From: Kiritimatiellia bacterium
GTDB lineage: Bacteria > Verrucomicrobiota > Kiritimatiellia > RFP12 > UBA1067
DNA: 5,630 nt
NCBI GenBank assembly: GCA_017385345.1
Contig: JAFNRY010000096.1
Coordinates: 1 to 5,630, forward strand
Reading direction: 5' to 3'
The first letter of the stretch is position 1; each line of letters opens with the position of its first letter. Of this stretch, positions 1 to 5,630 are shown piece by piece. Position numbers and translations under genes: made by a program. The notes below the pieces were generated by a model. It was not told where the DNA came from. It made no database searches and saw only the letters and a list, made by a program, of their open reading frames with translations.

Positions 1-420
1 GACGGTGTCGGTTCCGTCGCAGGAGAAGGTGAACGTGAAAAGGTACGGCTTGTCCGATTCAAGGGCGTTCGGGATGCCGTCCACATAATGGCCGCCATTC
101 TTGTCGTAGATTTCGAGGCCCGATACGCCGGCGGCGGGGTTGCCGCCGCGCTGGAACGAGAAGCTGATACCGTCGGTTTGACCGTTGCCGAGGCAGAACA
201 GCTTCTGCCATCCAAGACTGCGCGTCGTGGAGAAGAATTCGAGCGTCACGCTGTCGGACGGCATATTCGCGCCGAGAGCGATCTCGTAGTCGCCCTTGTT
301 GCCGCCGGCGAAGCGGACGGCGCCGTTGGCGGCGTAGTACCCGCCCTTCATCGTCGCGGTGTCGCCGGTGACCGAGTCCGCAAGCGAGCCGTTGAAGCTC
401 CAGCGGTGGGCGAGGGTTGC
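1..420 (-). repeat. A-type LamG module of gene B, direct repeat of 5193-5612
   Basis: This segment lines up with 5193-5612 at a constant offset of 5,192 bases at each point checked. The longest exact matches I found are 219-264 with 5411-5456 (46 bases) and 383-417 with 5575-5609 (35 bases). Differences between are substitutions plus small compensating in-frame indels around 265-345. The pattern marks tandem gene duplication, not an identical contig overlap. Confidence 0.88.
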
Positions 421-1245
421 GGACTCCGTGCGGAGGCGCCCGTCGGATACGCTGCCGTCGCCTGGAATCGCATCAGGGCCGTGCGCGACGTGCGCCGCGA
501 CCTGGCCGGGCGTGAGGGCAGTCTTCCACACGCGCACTTCGTCGTAGTCCGCGCCGGGAGTTGCGTCGCCCCAGGGCGTCGTGCCGAGACCGAACCAGGA
601 TTGCGCCAACTGCGACGTCGTCCAGTCCGTCACGGTGTACATGATGCTCTTGCCGACCTGCGCGCCGGTGGATGCATTATAGACGTAGCCGATGACCGTG
701 GCGGAGGAGTTGTCGCCCTTCGGCATCACGACGTAGGCGAAGTAGTAGGGCGTGTTGGCGGAAATGCCGCCCGGCGTCATGGCGACGTTTTGTCCCGTGC
801 TGCCGTTGACCTTGCCGGCGACCGCCTGCCAGACCGGACCGTATTCCGCCTCTCCGCCTTCACGAACCTGCCTGAAGCCTTGGAACACGCCCATCAAGCC
901 CTTGGCGCTGGTGTTGCTGCGCTCGCCGAGGGAGAACATGCCGCGATAAGTGTCCAGCGACGTCGGCGTGGCCCACACCTCGATGGTGAACGGCGTGTCG
1001 CCGAGGTCGGAGGGAATCGGGTTCGCGCCGAGTTCCACGGGGTCGCCGCCTCTTTGCACGCGCACGGAGGTTTTATTGTACAGCGCGGCGTTGCCGCCGA
1101 GCGTGGCGGTCATGCCGCCGATCGAGCCGGTGTCTTCAAGGCTGTTGTTGAAGCTCCAGCGGTGTATCAGGGCGTCGGGCGTGGCGGCGAACGCCGTCGC
1201 CGTAGTCGCCACCGCCGCCATGGCGATCAGTTTGCTTGCTTTCAT
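1..1245 (-). CDS. Gene B: secreted LamG-repeat protein, paralogue of gene A (3' end outside window)
   Basis: Reading the minus strand from an ATG at 1245 gives 415 uninterrupted codons to the left edge. The protein starts MKASKLIAMAAVATTATAFA, a classic Sec signal peptide with lysines at 2 and 5, a small hydrophobic core and an AFA-A cleavage site after residue 20. Residues about 24-255 form a first LamG-like module (IHRWSFNNSLED at the front, FTIEVWATPTS, then YDEVRVWKTALTPGQV at the end). A glycine- and proline-containing linker (about 256-275) leads to a second, A-type module beginning ATLAHRWSFNGSLADSV and still open at the edge (FTFSCDGTDTV). That second module closely matches the first in-window module of gene A. 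Start choice: the ATG has an SD-like AAAGG seven bases upstream, directly precedes the signal peptide, and the nearby ATG at 1250 stops after two codons. The product is probably exported; ligand unknown. Further B/C modules probably follow, by analogy with gene A. Confidence 0.9.
   Translation of the reverse strand, partial: MKASKLIAMAAVATTATAFAATPDALIHRWSFNNSLEDTGSIGGMTATLGGNAALYNKTSVRVQRGGDPVELGANPIPSDLGDTPFTIEVWATPTSLDTYRGMFSLGERSNTSAKGLMGVFQGFRQVREGGEAEYGPVWQAVAGKVNGSTGQNVAMTPGGISANTPYYFAYVVMPKGDNSSATVIGYVYNASTGAQVGKSIMYTVTDWTTSQLAQSWFGLGTTPWGDATPGADYDEVRVWKTALTPGQVAAHVAHGPDAIPGDGSVSDGRLRTESATLAHRWSFNGSLADSVTGDTATMKGGYYAANGAVRFAGGNKGDYEIALGANMPSDSVTLEFFSTTRSLGWQKLFCLGNGQTDGISFSFQRGGNPAAGVSGLEIYDKNGGHYVDGIPNALESDKPYLFTFTFSCDGTDTV
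481..1176 (-). repeat. First (divergent) LamG-like module of gene B
   Basis: Residues about 24-255. It shares the IHRWSFNNSLEDTGSIGG opening and the YDEVRVWKTALTPGQV closing strand with A-type modules. The middle differs: VQRGGDPVELGANP, FTIEVWATPTSLDTYRGMFSLGE, a long GLMGVFQGFRQVREGG segment and TPYYFAYVVMPKGDNSSATVIGYVY. It contains no cysteine, unlike the A, B and C modules. This could be a binding module distinct from the repeats that follow it. Confidence 0.75.
1186..1245 (-). other. Signal peptide coding segment of gene B
   Basis: Codons 1-20 encode a positively charged n-region (K2, K5), a hydrophobic alanine/valine-rich core (about residues 6-16) and a small-residue c-region ending A18-F19-A20, followed by ATPDA. 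This fits signal peptidase I. There is no lipobox cysteine, so a lipoprotein is unlikely. It is the only N-terminus visible, and it suggests that gene A has a similar leader outside the window. Confidence 0.88.
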
Positions 1246-1296
1246 CTCATTGCCTTTCTTTCTCGTGTTCGAAACGCTTCTGCATGTCCCGGCGGA
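1246..1296 (-). other. 51-base spacer between gene A stop and gene B start
   Basis: This short spacer contains the gene B ribosome binding site. I see no GC-rich hairpin followed by a T-run on the minus strand and no convincing promoter boxes. Genes A and B are therefore likely transcribed together, with any promoter lying upstream of gene A beyond the right edge. A TTCGAA palindrome sits mid-spacer but lacks the flanking symmetry for a useful stem. Confidence 0.55.
1253..1263 (-). promoter_or_regulatory. Ribosome binding site of gene B
   Basis: The coding strand reads AGAAAGAAAGG, then seven bases (CAATGAG), then the ATG at 1245. The AAAGG core is at a normal Shine-Dalgarno distance. It is only two bases from the competing ATG at 1250, which supports 1245 as the start. 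Confidence 0.65.
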
Positions 1297-2064
1297 CTAC
1301 TGCAGGAAGATCGTGAAGCCCGGCGCGCTGGACTGCTCCGCGACGGGGAACGCCGCCGAGTAGTCCGCCGCCTCCGCGCCCGTCCAGACGCGCGGAATAA
1401 AGCGCAGGTCGCAGAACGCAAGGCCGCTCTCCTCGCCCGGCTCGGCGACGCTGGAATGCGTCCTGTTGTACAGCGCCCCGTAGCGGATCTTGTCCATCAG
1501 CGTTCTCTCCTGCCCGTTCTTGTCCGTGAACGATCCCCTATACTCGCCGTCGAGGTAGAAGGAAAGCATGCCGGTGTTCCACGGGTAGGAGGGATCGTCG
1601 GTGTTCTTGATGTTGCGCTCGTTGACGACGACGATGGTGTGGAACTTGCCATCCGCGACGTCGCCGCCGAGATCGAGGCTCGCGGGCGCGTTGACGGCAT
1701 CCTCGCTTGCGCCCCAGCGCTGCACCATCTGAACGAAGAGCGAGCCGGTGGAGGAGCTACAGAGAGCGATCGACCTCCTGCCGCTCTCCTCGAGACCGCC
1801 GAAGGAGAACATTACGGCGTTGCCGTCGGAAACCGACGGGGCCTTCACGTACATCGCGATCGTCCAGTCGCGGTTGAGGCCGTCATCGATCGTGGCGTAG
1901 CCGTCCTTGGACGGGAACGCGGCCTTGACGTACTTTCCGTCGAGCCTCGGGCCGAAGACCCTCGTTCCCGTGCCGGCAATGCCGTCCGCGCCCTCGCCGT
2001 CGCCATCGGTGCAGCCTTCGCCCGTCATGACGAGCCTGCCGGACGAGAAGTCGTGGCGGAAGCC
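1297..2064 (-). repeat. C-type LamG module 2 of gene A plus C-terminal tail
   Basis: Opens GFRHDFSSGRLVMTGEGCTD, with AAFPSKDGYATIDDGLNRDW, IAMYVKAP, RRSIALCSSSTGSLFVQMV, FHTIVVVNERNIK, MLSFYLDGEYRGSFTDKNG, QERTLMDKIRYGALYNRT and ESGLAFCDLRFIPRVWT. It is uninterrupted and so serves as the template showing the lost base in C module 1. Its tail runs AAFPVAEQSSAPGFTIFLQ to the stop. Confidence 0.8.
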
Positions 2065-3363
2065 GTAGTCGTCGATGTTGCTCTTCGTCGCCGCCGCCGC
2101 CGGGAACATGGCAGCATACGCCGCGATCTCGTCGTCGCCAAGCGCCTTCCCGAAGAGCCTCACGTCCTGGAACGCCGTGTCGGGATGGTACGCCGTCGGA
2201 ACGTGCACGAGGGCGGGATTGACGAGCGTGTAATTCGTGCCGTCTTCTGAATCATACCCCAGAACGCTGTTCTTCGACTGGCCGAACTGCAGCCAGCTCC
2301 TGAACAGCGTGCCCATGCCCTGGGCGGAGTTGAACTCGCCCTTGTATTCGCCGTCCCAGTACGCCTTCAGCGTCTTGTCGCTTGCCGTAAAGACGAGGAC
2401 GAGCGAATGGAACGATCCGGTCGTGTCTCCGAGATCCGTCAGCGCGAGCGAAGCCGGCATGTTCTGGTAGGCGGAGGCTCTGCCACCGTACGAATACGTC
2501 TGCACGACGCCCAGCAGAAGCTCTCCGGGCACTGAAGAGGAAAGTATGCGCAATTCGCGCCCTTCCGTCGCCCTTCCGTCGCCGCCGAGGGCGAGGATTA
2601 CGCCGTTAGAGACGGCGCAGGACTTGAAGGACGTCGCGAGCGTCCAGTCGCCGTTGTTGAGGATGCTTCCGCCGTCCGGAATCGCCCCGTAGCCGCAGGC
2701 GTGGACCGCGGTGCCGTAGCCGTCCGTGCCGTTGACCGGCGTGTAGCCGGCCGCGGTCGTCACGAAATCGGAAAGCCCGTCGCCGTAGAAATGTTTCGCC
2801 CCGGAAGTGAAGCGGTAGTCGAAGAGGTAGTCTTCGCCCGCCAGCTGGCGGTCGATCGCGTACGCCTTGGCTTCCGCCGACGTCCAGACCTTCGCCGCGA
2901 AGCGCAGGTCGCGGAACGCGAGGCCACTCTCCGCCGCCGGCTCGGTTATGCCGTCGAAGGTTCTGTTGTAGATCGCGCCGTAGCGGAACGTGTCCATCAG
3001 CGCGCGCTCCTGCCCGTTGCCGTCGGATATGGCGCCGGCGAACTTGCCGTCGAGGTAGAACGACTGCATTCCGGAGGCCCACCCCCACTGGTAGTCGGTC
3101 TTGATGTTGCGTTCGTTTACGATGACGAGCGTATGGAAAATCCTGTCCGCATCGTCGCCCAGTTCGATGCTGGAGGTCGCGTTCACGCCGCCGCCCCAGT
3201 TCTGCACTGTCTGCGCTACGAGCTTGCCTTCCGCCGTCCGGCAGATGGAGATGGACCTCTTGTTGCCCTCCTCGACGCCGCCGTAGGAGAAGATGACCGC
3301 CTTACCTTCCTCCACTTCCGGCCCTCTGAACTGCATGGCCATCGTCCAGTCGCGGCTGAGGCC
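1297..3363 (-). CDS. Gene A, 3' part: continuation of the same multi-LamG protein to its stop
   Basis: This continues gene A in the -1 frame. The first sensible residues are GLSRDWTMAMQFRGPEV, matching GLNRDWTIAMYVKAP of the later C module, so translation should arrive from upstream rather than start here. The frame is open up to an ATG at 3462, but residues from 3462 to 3364 are arginine-rich nonsense, so that ATG is rejected. It covers the rest of a C-type module (to 2827), a B-type module (2826-2065) and a final C-type module (2064-1297). Typical strands seen are FHTLVIVNERN, MQSFYLDGKFAG, GQERALMDTFRYGAIYNRT and LAFRDLRF. After the last module comes a short tail ending PGFTIFLQ and a TAG stop at 1297-1299. 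No LPXTG, PEP-CTERM-like motif, transmembrane helix or ~70-residue sorting domain is visible. Joined to the 5' part, gene A has about 1,444 residues in the window. By analogy with gene B roughly 270 more are missing at the N-terminus. Confidence 0.85.
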   Translation of the reverse strand, partial: GLSRDWTMAMQFRGPEVEEGKAVIFSYGGVEEGNKRSISICRTAEGKLVAQTVQNWGGGVNATSSIELGDDADRIFHTLVIVNERNIKTDYQWGWASGMQSFYLDGKFAGAISDGNGQERALMDTFRYGAIYNRTFDGITEPAAESGLAFRDLRFAAKVWTSAEAKAYAIDRQLAGEDYLFDYRFTSGAKHFYGDGLSDFVTTAAGYTPVNGTDGYGTAVHACGYGAIPDGGSILNNGDWTLATSFKSCAVSNGVILALGGDGRATEGRELRILSSSVPGELLLGVVQTYSYGGRASAYQNMPASLALTDLGDTTGSFHSLVLVFTASDKTLKAYWDGEYKGEFNSAQGMGTLFRSWLQFGQSKNSVLGYDSEDGTNYTLVNPALVHVPTAYHPDTAFQDVRLFGKALGDDEIAAYAAMFPAAAATKSNIDDYGFRHDFSSGRLVMTGEGCTDGDGEGADGIAGTGTRVFGPRLDGKYVKAAFPSKDGYATIDDGLNRDWTIAMYVKAPSVSDGNAVMFSFGGLEESGRRSIALCSSSTGSLFVQMVQRWGASEDAVNAPASLDLGGDVADGKFHTIVVVNERNIKNTDDPSYPWNTGMLSFYLDGEYRGSFTDKNGQERTLMDKIRYGALYNRTHSSVAEPGEESGLAFCDLRFIPRVWTGAEAADYSAAFPVAEQSSAPGFTIFLQ
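2065..2826 (-). repeat. B-type LamG module 3 of gene A
   Basis: Opens LFDYRFTSGAKHFYGDG and contains GYGTAVHACGYGAI, NNGDWTLATSFKSCAVSNG, RELRILSSSVPGEL, FHSLVLVFTASDKTLKAYWDG and KGEFNSAQGMG. It closes HVPTAYHPDTAFQDVRLFGKALGDDEI. At 762 bases it is the longest B unit, with an insertion before HVPTA (residues around SEDGTNYTLVNPALV). Confidence 0.8.
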
Positions 3364-3512
3364 TCCACGACCGTGCCGTAGCCGTCCTTGGACGGGAACG
3401 CCGCGCCGCCAGGCACGCCCTCGACGGCCGTTCCCGTGCTGGCAAGGCCGCTGTCGGTCCATCCGTCGCCAGTCGCCACGAGAGTGCCGTTCGTGAAGTC
3501 GTGGCGGAAGGT
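2827..3512 (-). repeat. C-type LamG module 1 of gene A (contains the frameshift)
   Basis: Opens TFRHDFTNGTLVATGDGWTD, then AAFPSKDGYGTVV, the frame break, and GLSRDWTMAMQFRG. It continues RSISICRTAEGKL, FHTLVIVNERNIK, MQSFYLDGKFAG, NGQERALMDTFRYGAIYNRT and ESGLAFRDLRFAAKVWT. With the missing base restored, spacing to the following B unit is 687 bases. The linker at its end (YAIDRQLAGEDY) differs from the FP-AAAT-type linkers elsewhere. Confidence 0.8.
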
Positions 3513-5630
3513 GACGTCATCGATTGCGGACGTCGCCGCGGCGACCGCCGGGAACTCGAGCGCGTACGCGAGCGCTTCGTCAGCGTCGAACGCCCTGGTG
3601 TAGAACCGCACGTCCTGGAACGCCGCGTCGGGGCACCAGGCTGTCGGAACATGATTGAGGGACGAATACGTCTGGCCGTTCACCGAATCGCCGAACTGGA
3701 AGAACGAGCGGAACACCTTGTCCTCGCCTATGCCCTGCAGCGAATTGAACTCGCCCTTGAGAACGCCGTCCCAGTACAGTTTGATCTTCGTGTCGTCCTT
3801 CGTATAGACGGCGACAAGAGTGTGGAACGAGCCGGTCGTGTCGCCGAGACCCGTCAACTCGAACGAAGCCGGCGCGTTCAGCGGCTCGGTCAGGTCCCAG
3901 GTCTGCGCTGCGACAGCGCTCAGCTTGCCGGGCGTGGAGGAGGAGAGGATGCGCAGTTCACGGCCGAGGGACGCCTTGCCGCTACCGCCGAGGGAGAGGA
4001 GGATGCCGTTCTCGACGTCGCAGGACTTGACGGACATCGCGAGCGTCCAGTCGCCGTTGTTGAGGATGTTCTCGCCATCCTCGATCGCGCCGTAACCGCA
4101 GGCGTGGACGGCCGTGCCGTACCCGCTCGCGCCATTGACGGCGGTGTAGCCGGGCGCGTTCGTGACGGGGTCTTCGATCGTGCCGTCATAGACCATCGCG
4201 CCCGTCGTGAAGCCGTAGTCGAAGAGCGCTCCGTCGATGGTCGTGGAGGTCGCCGCCGCGGACGGGAACGCCGCCGCGTATTCAGAAATCGCATCGGCGC
4301 CGAGCGCCTCGGTGTAGAACGTCACGTTCTGGAAGGCGACGTTGAGATTCGAGGCGGTGGATACGTGCGATGCAACGGTGTTGTTCAACGAACCGCCGAA
4401 CTGGAGGTTGGAACGGAACACCTTGTCCGCGCCCATTTCGTTCAGCGAATTGAACTCGCCCTTGTACGCGCCGTCCCAGTAGAGCTTGATCATCGCGTCG
4501 TCCTTCGTATAAACGGCGACAAGCGTGTGGAACGAGCCGGTCGTGTCGCCGAGATCCGTCAGCACGAGCGAAGCCGGCGTGTTCTGGTTGTAATTTACAT
4601 TCCACGTCTGCGCCATGACTGCGCTCAGCTTGCCGGAAGTGGAGGAGGAGAGGATGCGCAGTTCGCGGCCGATGGACGACATGCCGTCGCCGCCGAGGGC
4701 GAGGAGGATGCCGTTCTCGACGTCGCACGACTTGAAGGACATCGCGAGCGTCCAGTCGCCGTTGAGATACGTTTCGCCGAGCGATATCGGGCCGTATCCG
4801 GCAGGGTGGACGGCGGTGCCGTATCCATTCGTGCCGTGGACGGGCAGATAGGAGGCGTCGTTCACGACGGGATCGGCCACGATGCCGCTGAAGTTGTTGG
4901 CGCCGCCGGAGAAATCGTACTCGAAAAGAACGACGGTCGGATCGGATTCCTTGGTTACGACGGCGTCGGCGCCTGCCGCCGCGCTGGCGAGGATTTCAGT
5001 GGCGGAAAGGACGCCGTCCCACACGCGGACTTCGTCGAAGTCCGCGCTCGGAGCGCCGTCGCTCCAGAACGACCAGCCGAGGTTGAACGTGTCGAGGGAG
5101 ACCTTTTCGCGCAATTTCCAGCCGGCGAGCGTCCGGGTGAATTCGCCCCTGACCACGCTGGGATTCGTCAAGTCGATGCAGTAGCCCTTCAAGACCGTGT
5201 CGGTTCCGTCGCAAGAGAAGGTGAAGATGAAATGGTACGGCTTGTTCGCCTCGAGGGCGTTCGGGATGCCGTTCACATAATGGCCGTTGCTCGTGTCGTA
5301 GATTTCAATGCCCGATATGCCGGCGTCGGGGCTGCTGCCGCGCTGGAACGAGAAACTGATTCCGTCGCTTGTGCTGTTGCCGAGGCAGAACATCTTCGGC
5401 CATCCGAGAGTGCGCGTCGTGGAGAAGAATTCGAGCGTCACGCTGTCGGACGGCATCTTGTTCGCGCCGAGGGAGACGTAGTTGGAGTCCCTGCTGCCGC
5501 CGACAAAGCGGACGCCGTCGGCGGTGTAGGATCCGCCTGCCATCGTCGCGGTGTCGCCGGTCACGGAATCCTCGAGCGAGCCGTTGAAGCTCCAGCGGTG
5601 GGCGAGGGTGGCGTTGGAGACGCCGAGAAC
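3216..5630 (-). CDS. Gene A, 5' part: multi-LamG (ConA-like jellyroll) secreted protein, frameshifted
   Basis: This is the upstream part of a very large LamG-repeat protein. The frame is open to the right edge: residues before the GTG at 5564 read VLGVSNATLAHRWSFNGSL, a typical LamG module start, so 5564 is not the true start and the N-terminus lies outside the window. Modules in order are an A-type (5612 to about 4981, ending DEVRVWDGVLSATEI), B-type (4928-4227), B-type (4226-3513) and the start of a C-type (from 3512). Each carries jellyroll hallmarks: GDWTLAMS near the front, FHTLVAVYTKDD then IKLYWDG in the middle, and FQDVRFYTRAF at the end, resembling the Laminin_G_3 pattern of H-x-AVTYD, LYVDG and DEVRIYNRAL. 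Meaningful coding ends at 3363; the last ~49 residues (to 3216) are arginine- and serine-rich out-of-frame sequence unlike any sister module. The coding continues in the next frame as the following entry. A role in glycan or surface binding is inferred from the fold only. Confidence 0.85.
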   Translation of the reverse strand, partial: VLGVSNATLAHRWSFNGSLEDSVTGDTATMAGGSYTADGVRFVGGSRDSNYVSLGANKMPSDSVTLEFFSTTRTLGWPKMFCLGNSTSDGISFSFQRGSSPDAGISGIEIYDTSNGHYVNGIPNALEANKPYHFIFTFSCDGTDTVLKGYCIDLTNPSVVRGEFTRTLAGWKLREKVSLDTFNLGWSFWSDGAPSADFDEVRVWDGVLSATEILASAAAGADAVVTKESDPTVVLFEYDFSGGANNFSGIVADPVVNDASYLPVHGTNGYGTAVHPAGYGPISLGETYLNGDWTLAMSFKSCDVENGILLALGGDGMSSIGRELRILSSSTSGKLSAVMAQTWNVNYNQNTPASLVLTDLGDTTGSFHTLVAVYTKDDAMIKLYWDGAYKGEFNSLNEMGADKVFRSNLQFGGSLNNTVASHVSTASNLNVAFQNVTFYTEALGADAISEYAAAFPSAAATSTTIDGALFDYGFTTGAMVYDGTIEDPVTNAPGYTAVNGASGYGTAVHACGYGAIEDGENILNNGDWTLAMSVKSCDVENGILLSLGGSGKASLGRELRILSSSTPGKLSAVAAQTWDLTEPLNAPASFELTGLGDTTGSFHTLVAVYTKDDTKIKLYWDGVLKGEFNSLQGIGEDKVFRSFFQFGDSVNGQTYSSLNHVPTAWCPDAAFQDVRFYTRAFDADEALAYALEFPAVAAATSAIDDVTFRHDFTNGTLVATGDGWTDSGLASTGTAVEGVPGGAAFPSKDGYGTVVEASAATGRWPCSSEGRKWRKVRRSSSPTAASRRATRGPSPSAGRRKASS
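3358..3369 (-). other. Frameshift site in gene A (one base missing at 3363/3364)
   Basis: Upstream coding gives GYGTVV then E (GAG, 3365-3363); downstream coding gives GLSRDW starting with GGC (3363-3361). The sister C module reads GYATIDDGLNRDW without interruption. Lined up between the shared flanks, the intact copy has 36 bases (1869-1904) and this copy has 35, so exactly one base is absent. The simplest repair is GAG-GGC reduced to GAGGC, i.e. one G lost from GGG. No X-XXY-YYZ slippery heptamer is present, so programmed frameshifting is unlikely. Confidence 0.88.
3513..4226 (-). repeat. B-type LamG module 2 of gene A
   Basis: Opens LFDYGFTTGAMVYDG and contains GYGTAVHACGYGAI, NNGDWTLAMSVKSCDVENG, RELRILSSSTPGKL, FHTLVAVYTKDD and IKLYWDGVLKGEFNSL. 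It closes HVPTAWCPDAAFQDVRFYTRAF. The spacing to the next unit is 714 bases. A 30-base exact match (3820-3849 with 4525-4554) links its middle to B module 1, whereas its front and end resemble B module 3. Confidence 0.8.
4227..4928 (-). repeat. B-type LamG module 1 of gene A
   Basis: Opens LFEYDFSGGANNFSG and carries GYGTAVHPAGYGPI, LNGDWTLAMSFKSCDVENG, RELRILSSSTSGKL, DLGDTTGSFHTLVAVYTKDD and IKLYWDGAYKGEFNSL. It ends NVAFQNVTFYTEALGADAI. The spacing from its FEYDF to the FDYGF of the next unit is 702 bases. The cysteine found as HACGYG in the other two B units is replaced here by HPAGYG. Confidence 0.8.
4981..5612 (-). repeat. A-type LamG module of gene A
   Basis: Begins ATLAHRWSFNGSLEDSV and contains MPSDSVTLEFFSTTR, LGWPKMFCLGN, DGISFSFQRG, GHYVNGIPNALEANKPY and FTFSCDGTDTV. 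It ends DFDEVRVWDGVLSATEI. It is the paralogous counterpart of the second module of gene B (1-420) and differs from the B and C modules that follow. A linker (AGADAVVTKESDPTVV) separates it from the next module. Confidence 0.82.

Noticed and set aside
1246..1296. Transcription terminator or operator around the TTCGAA palindrome
   Set aside because: The symmetric core is only six bases, with bulged flanks and no T-run; insufficient for a terminator or a supported operator.
88..2250. 720-codon open frame on the plus strand
   Set aside because: It lies antisense to both genes, is rich in R, A, V and H with no domain pattern, spans the gene A/gene B gap, and is explained by high GC at third codon positions of the minus-strand genes, which removes stops on the opposite strand.
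3358..3369. Programmed -1 ribosomal frameshift
   Set aside because: No slippery heptamer on the coding strand, and the break falls mid-domain in a structural protein where the intact copy simply has one more base.
2701..3381. 226-codon plus-strand open frame and several other short plus-strand frames
   Set aside because: Arginine-rich shadow frames of gene A with no recognisable motif; the minus-strand frame has strong repeated LamG modules over the same bases.
3364..3462. ATG at 3462 as a real start of the 3' half of gene A
   Set aside because: The residues from 3462 to 3364 are out-of-frame nonsense (MDRQRPCQHGNG and on), whereas the other frame encodes AAFPSKDGYGTVV, conserved in the sister module.
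1..5630. Window ends as a terminal overlap of a circular element
   Set aside because: The matching segments 1-420 and 5193-5612 have many substitutions and small indels, and gene context differs beyond 420/5612 (different residues precede ATLAHRWS), so they are paralogues.
1297..5630. Repeats as a CRISPR array or mobile element
   Set aside because: The repeats are ~0.7 kb protein-coding modules with diverged sequence; there are no short identical repeats with unique spacers, no transposase and no terminal inverted repeats.

Overview
The window holds parts of two large, adjacent, paralogous genes. Both are on the minus strand and encode secreted proteins built almost entirely from LamG-like (concanavalin A-like jellyroll) modules. 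No enzyme, RNA gene, mobile element or CRISPR array is visible. The sequence is GC-rich, so the opposite strand carries long open frames that look like shadows. The organism is best guessed as a GC-rich member of the PVC group (Verrucomicrobiota, Kiritimatiellota or Lentisphaerae), where arrays of HRWSFNGSL-type LamG proteins are common. That is an inference from protein style only; no marker gene is present.

Layout in transcription order (right to left). Positions 5630 to 1297 hold the upstream gene, 'gene A', which enters from beyond the right edge and ends at a TAG. It contains six consecutive modules of about 210-255 residues, classed here by internal similarity as A-B-B-C-B-C. The reading frame breaks once, at 3363/3364. 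Comparison with the sister C module shows that one base is missing there, probably one G of a GGG on the coding strand. Either this copy is a pseudogene or the base is an assembly error. Restoring it gives one continuous frame of about 1,444 residues in the window.

After a 51-base gap with no terminator, 'gene B' starts at 1245 with a purine-rich ribosome binding site and a clear Sec signal peptide. It runs off the left edge after 415 codons: one divergent LamG module, then most of an A-type module. That A-type segment (1-420) is collinear with the start of gene A in the window (5193-5612) at a constant offset of 5,192 bases at the points checked. The two genes are therefore tandem duplicates with a repeat period of about 5.2 kb, and more copies may lie outside.

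The short gap suggests co-transcription. The products are probably exported, large, repetitive surface or secreted proteins, plausibly binding glycans or other surfaces. The binding target and final anchoring are not shown by the sequence.
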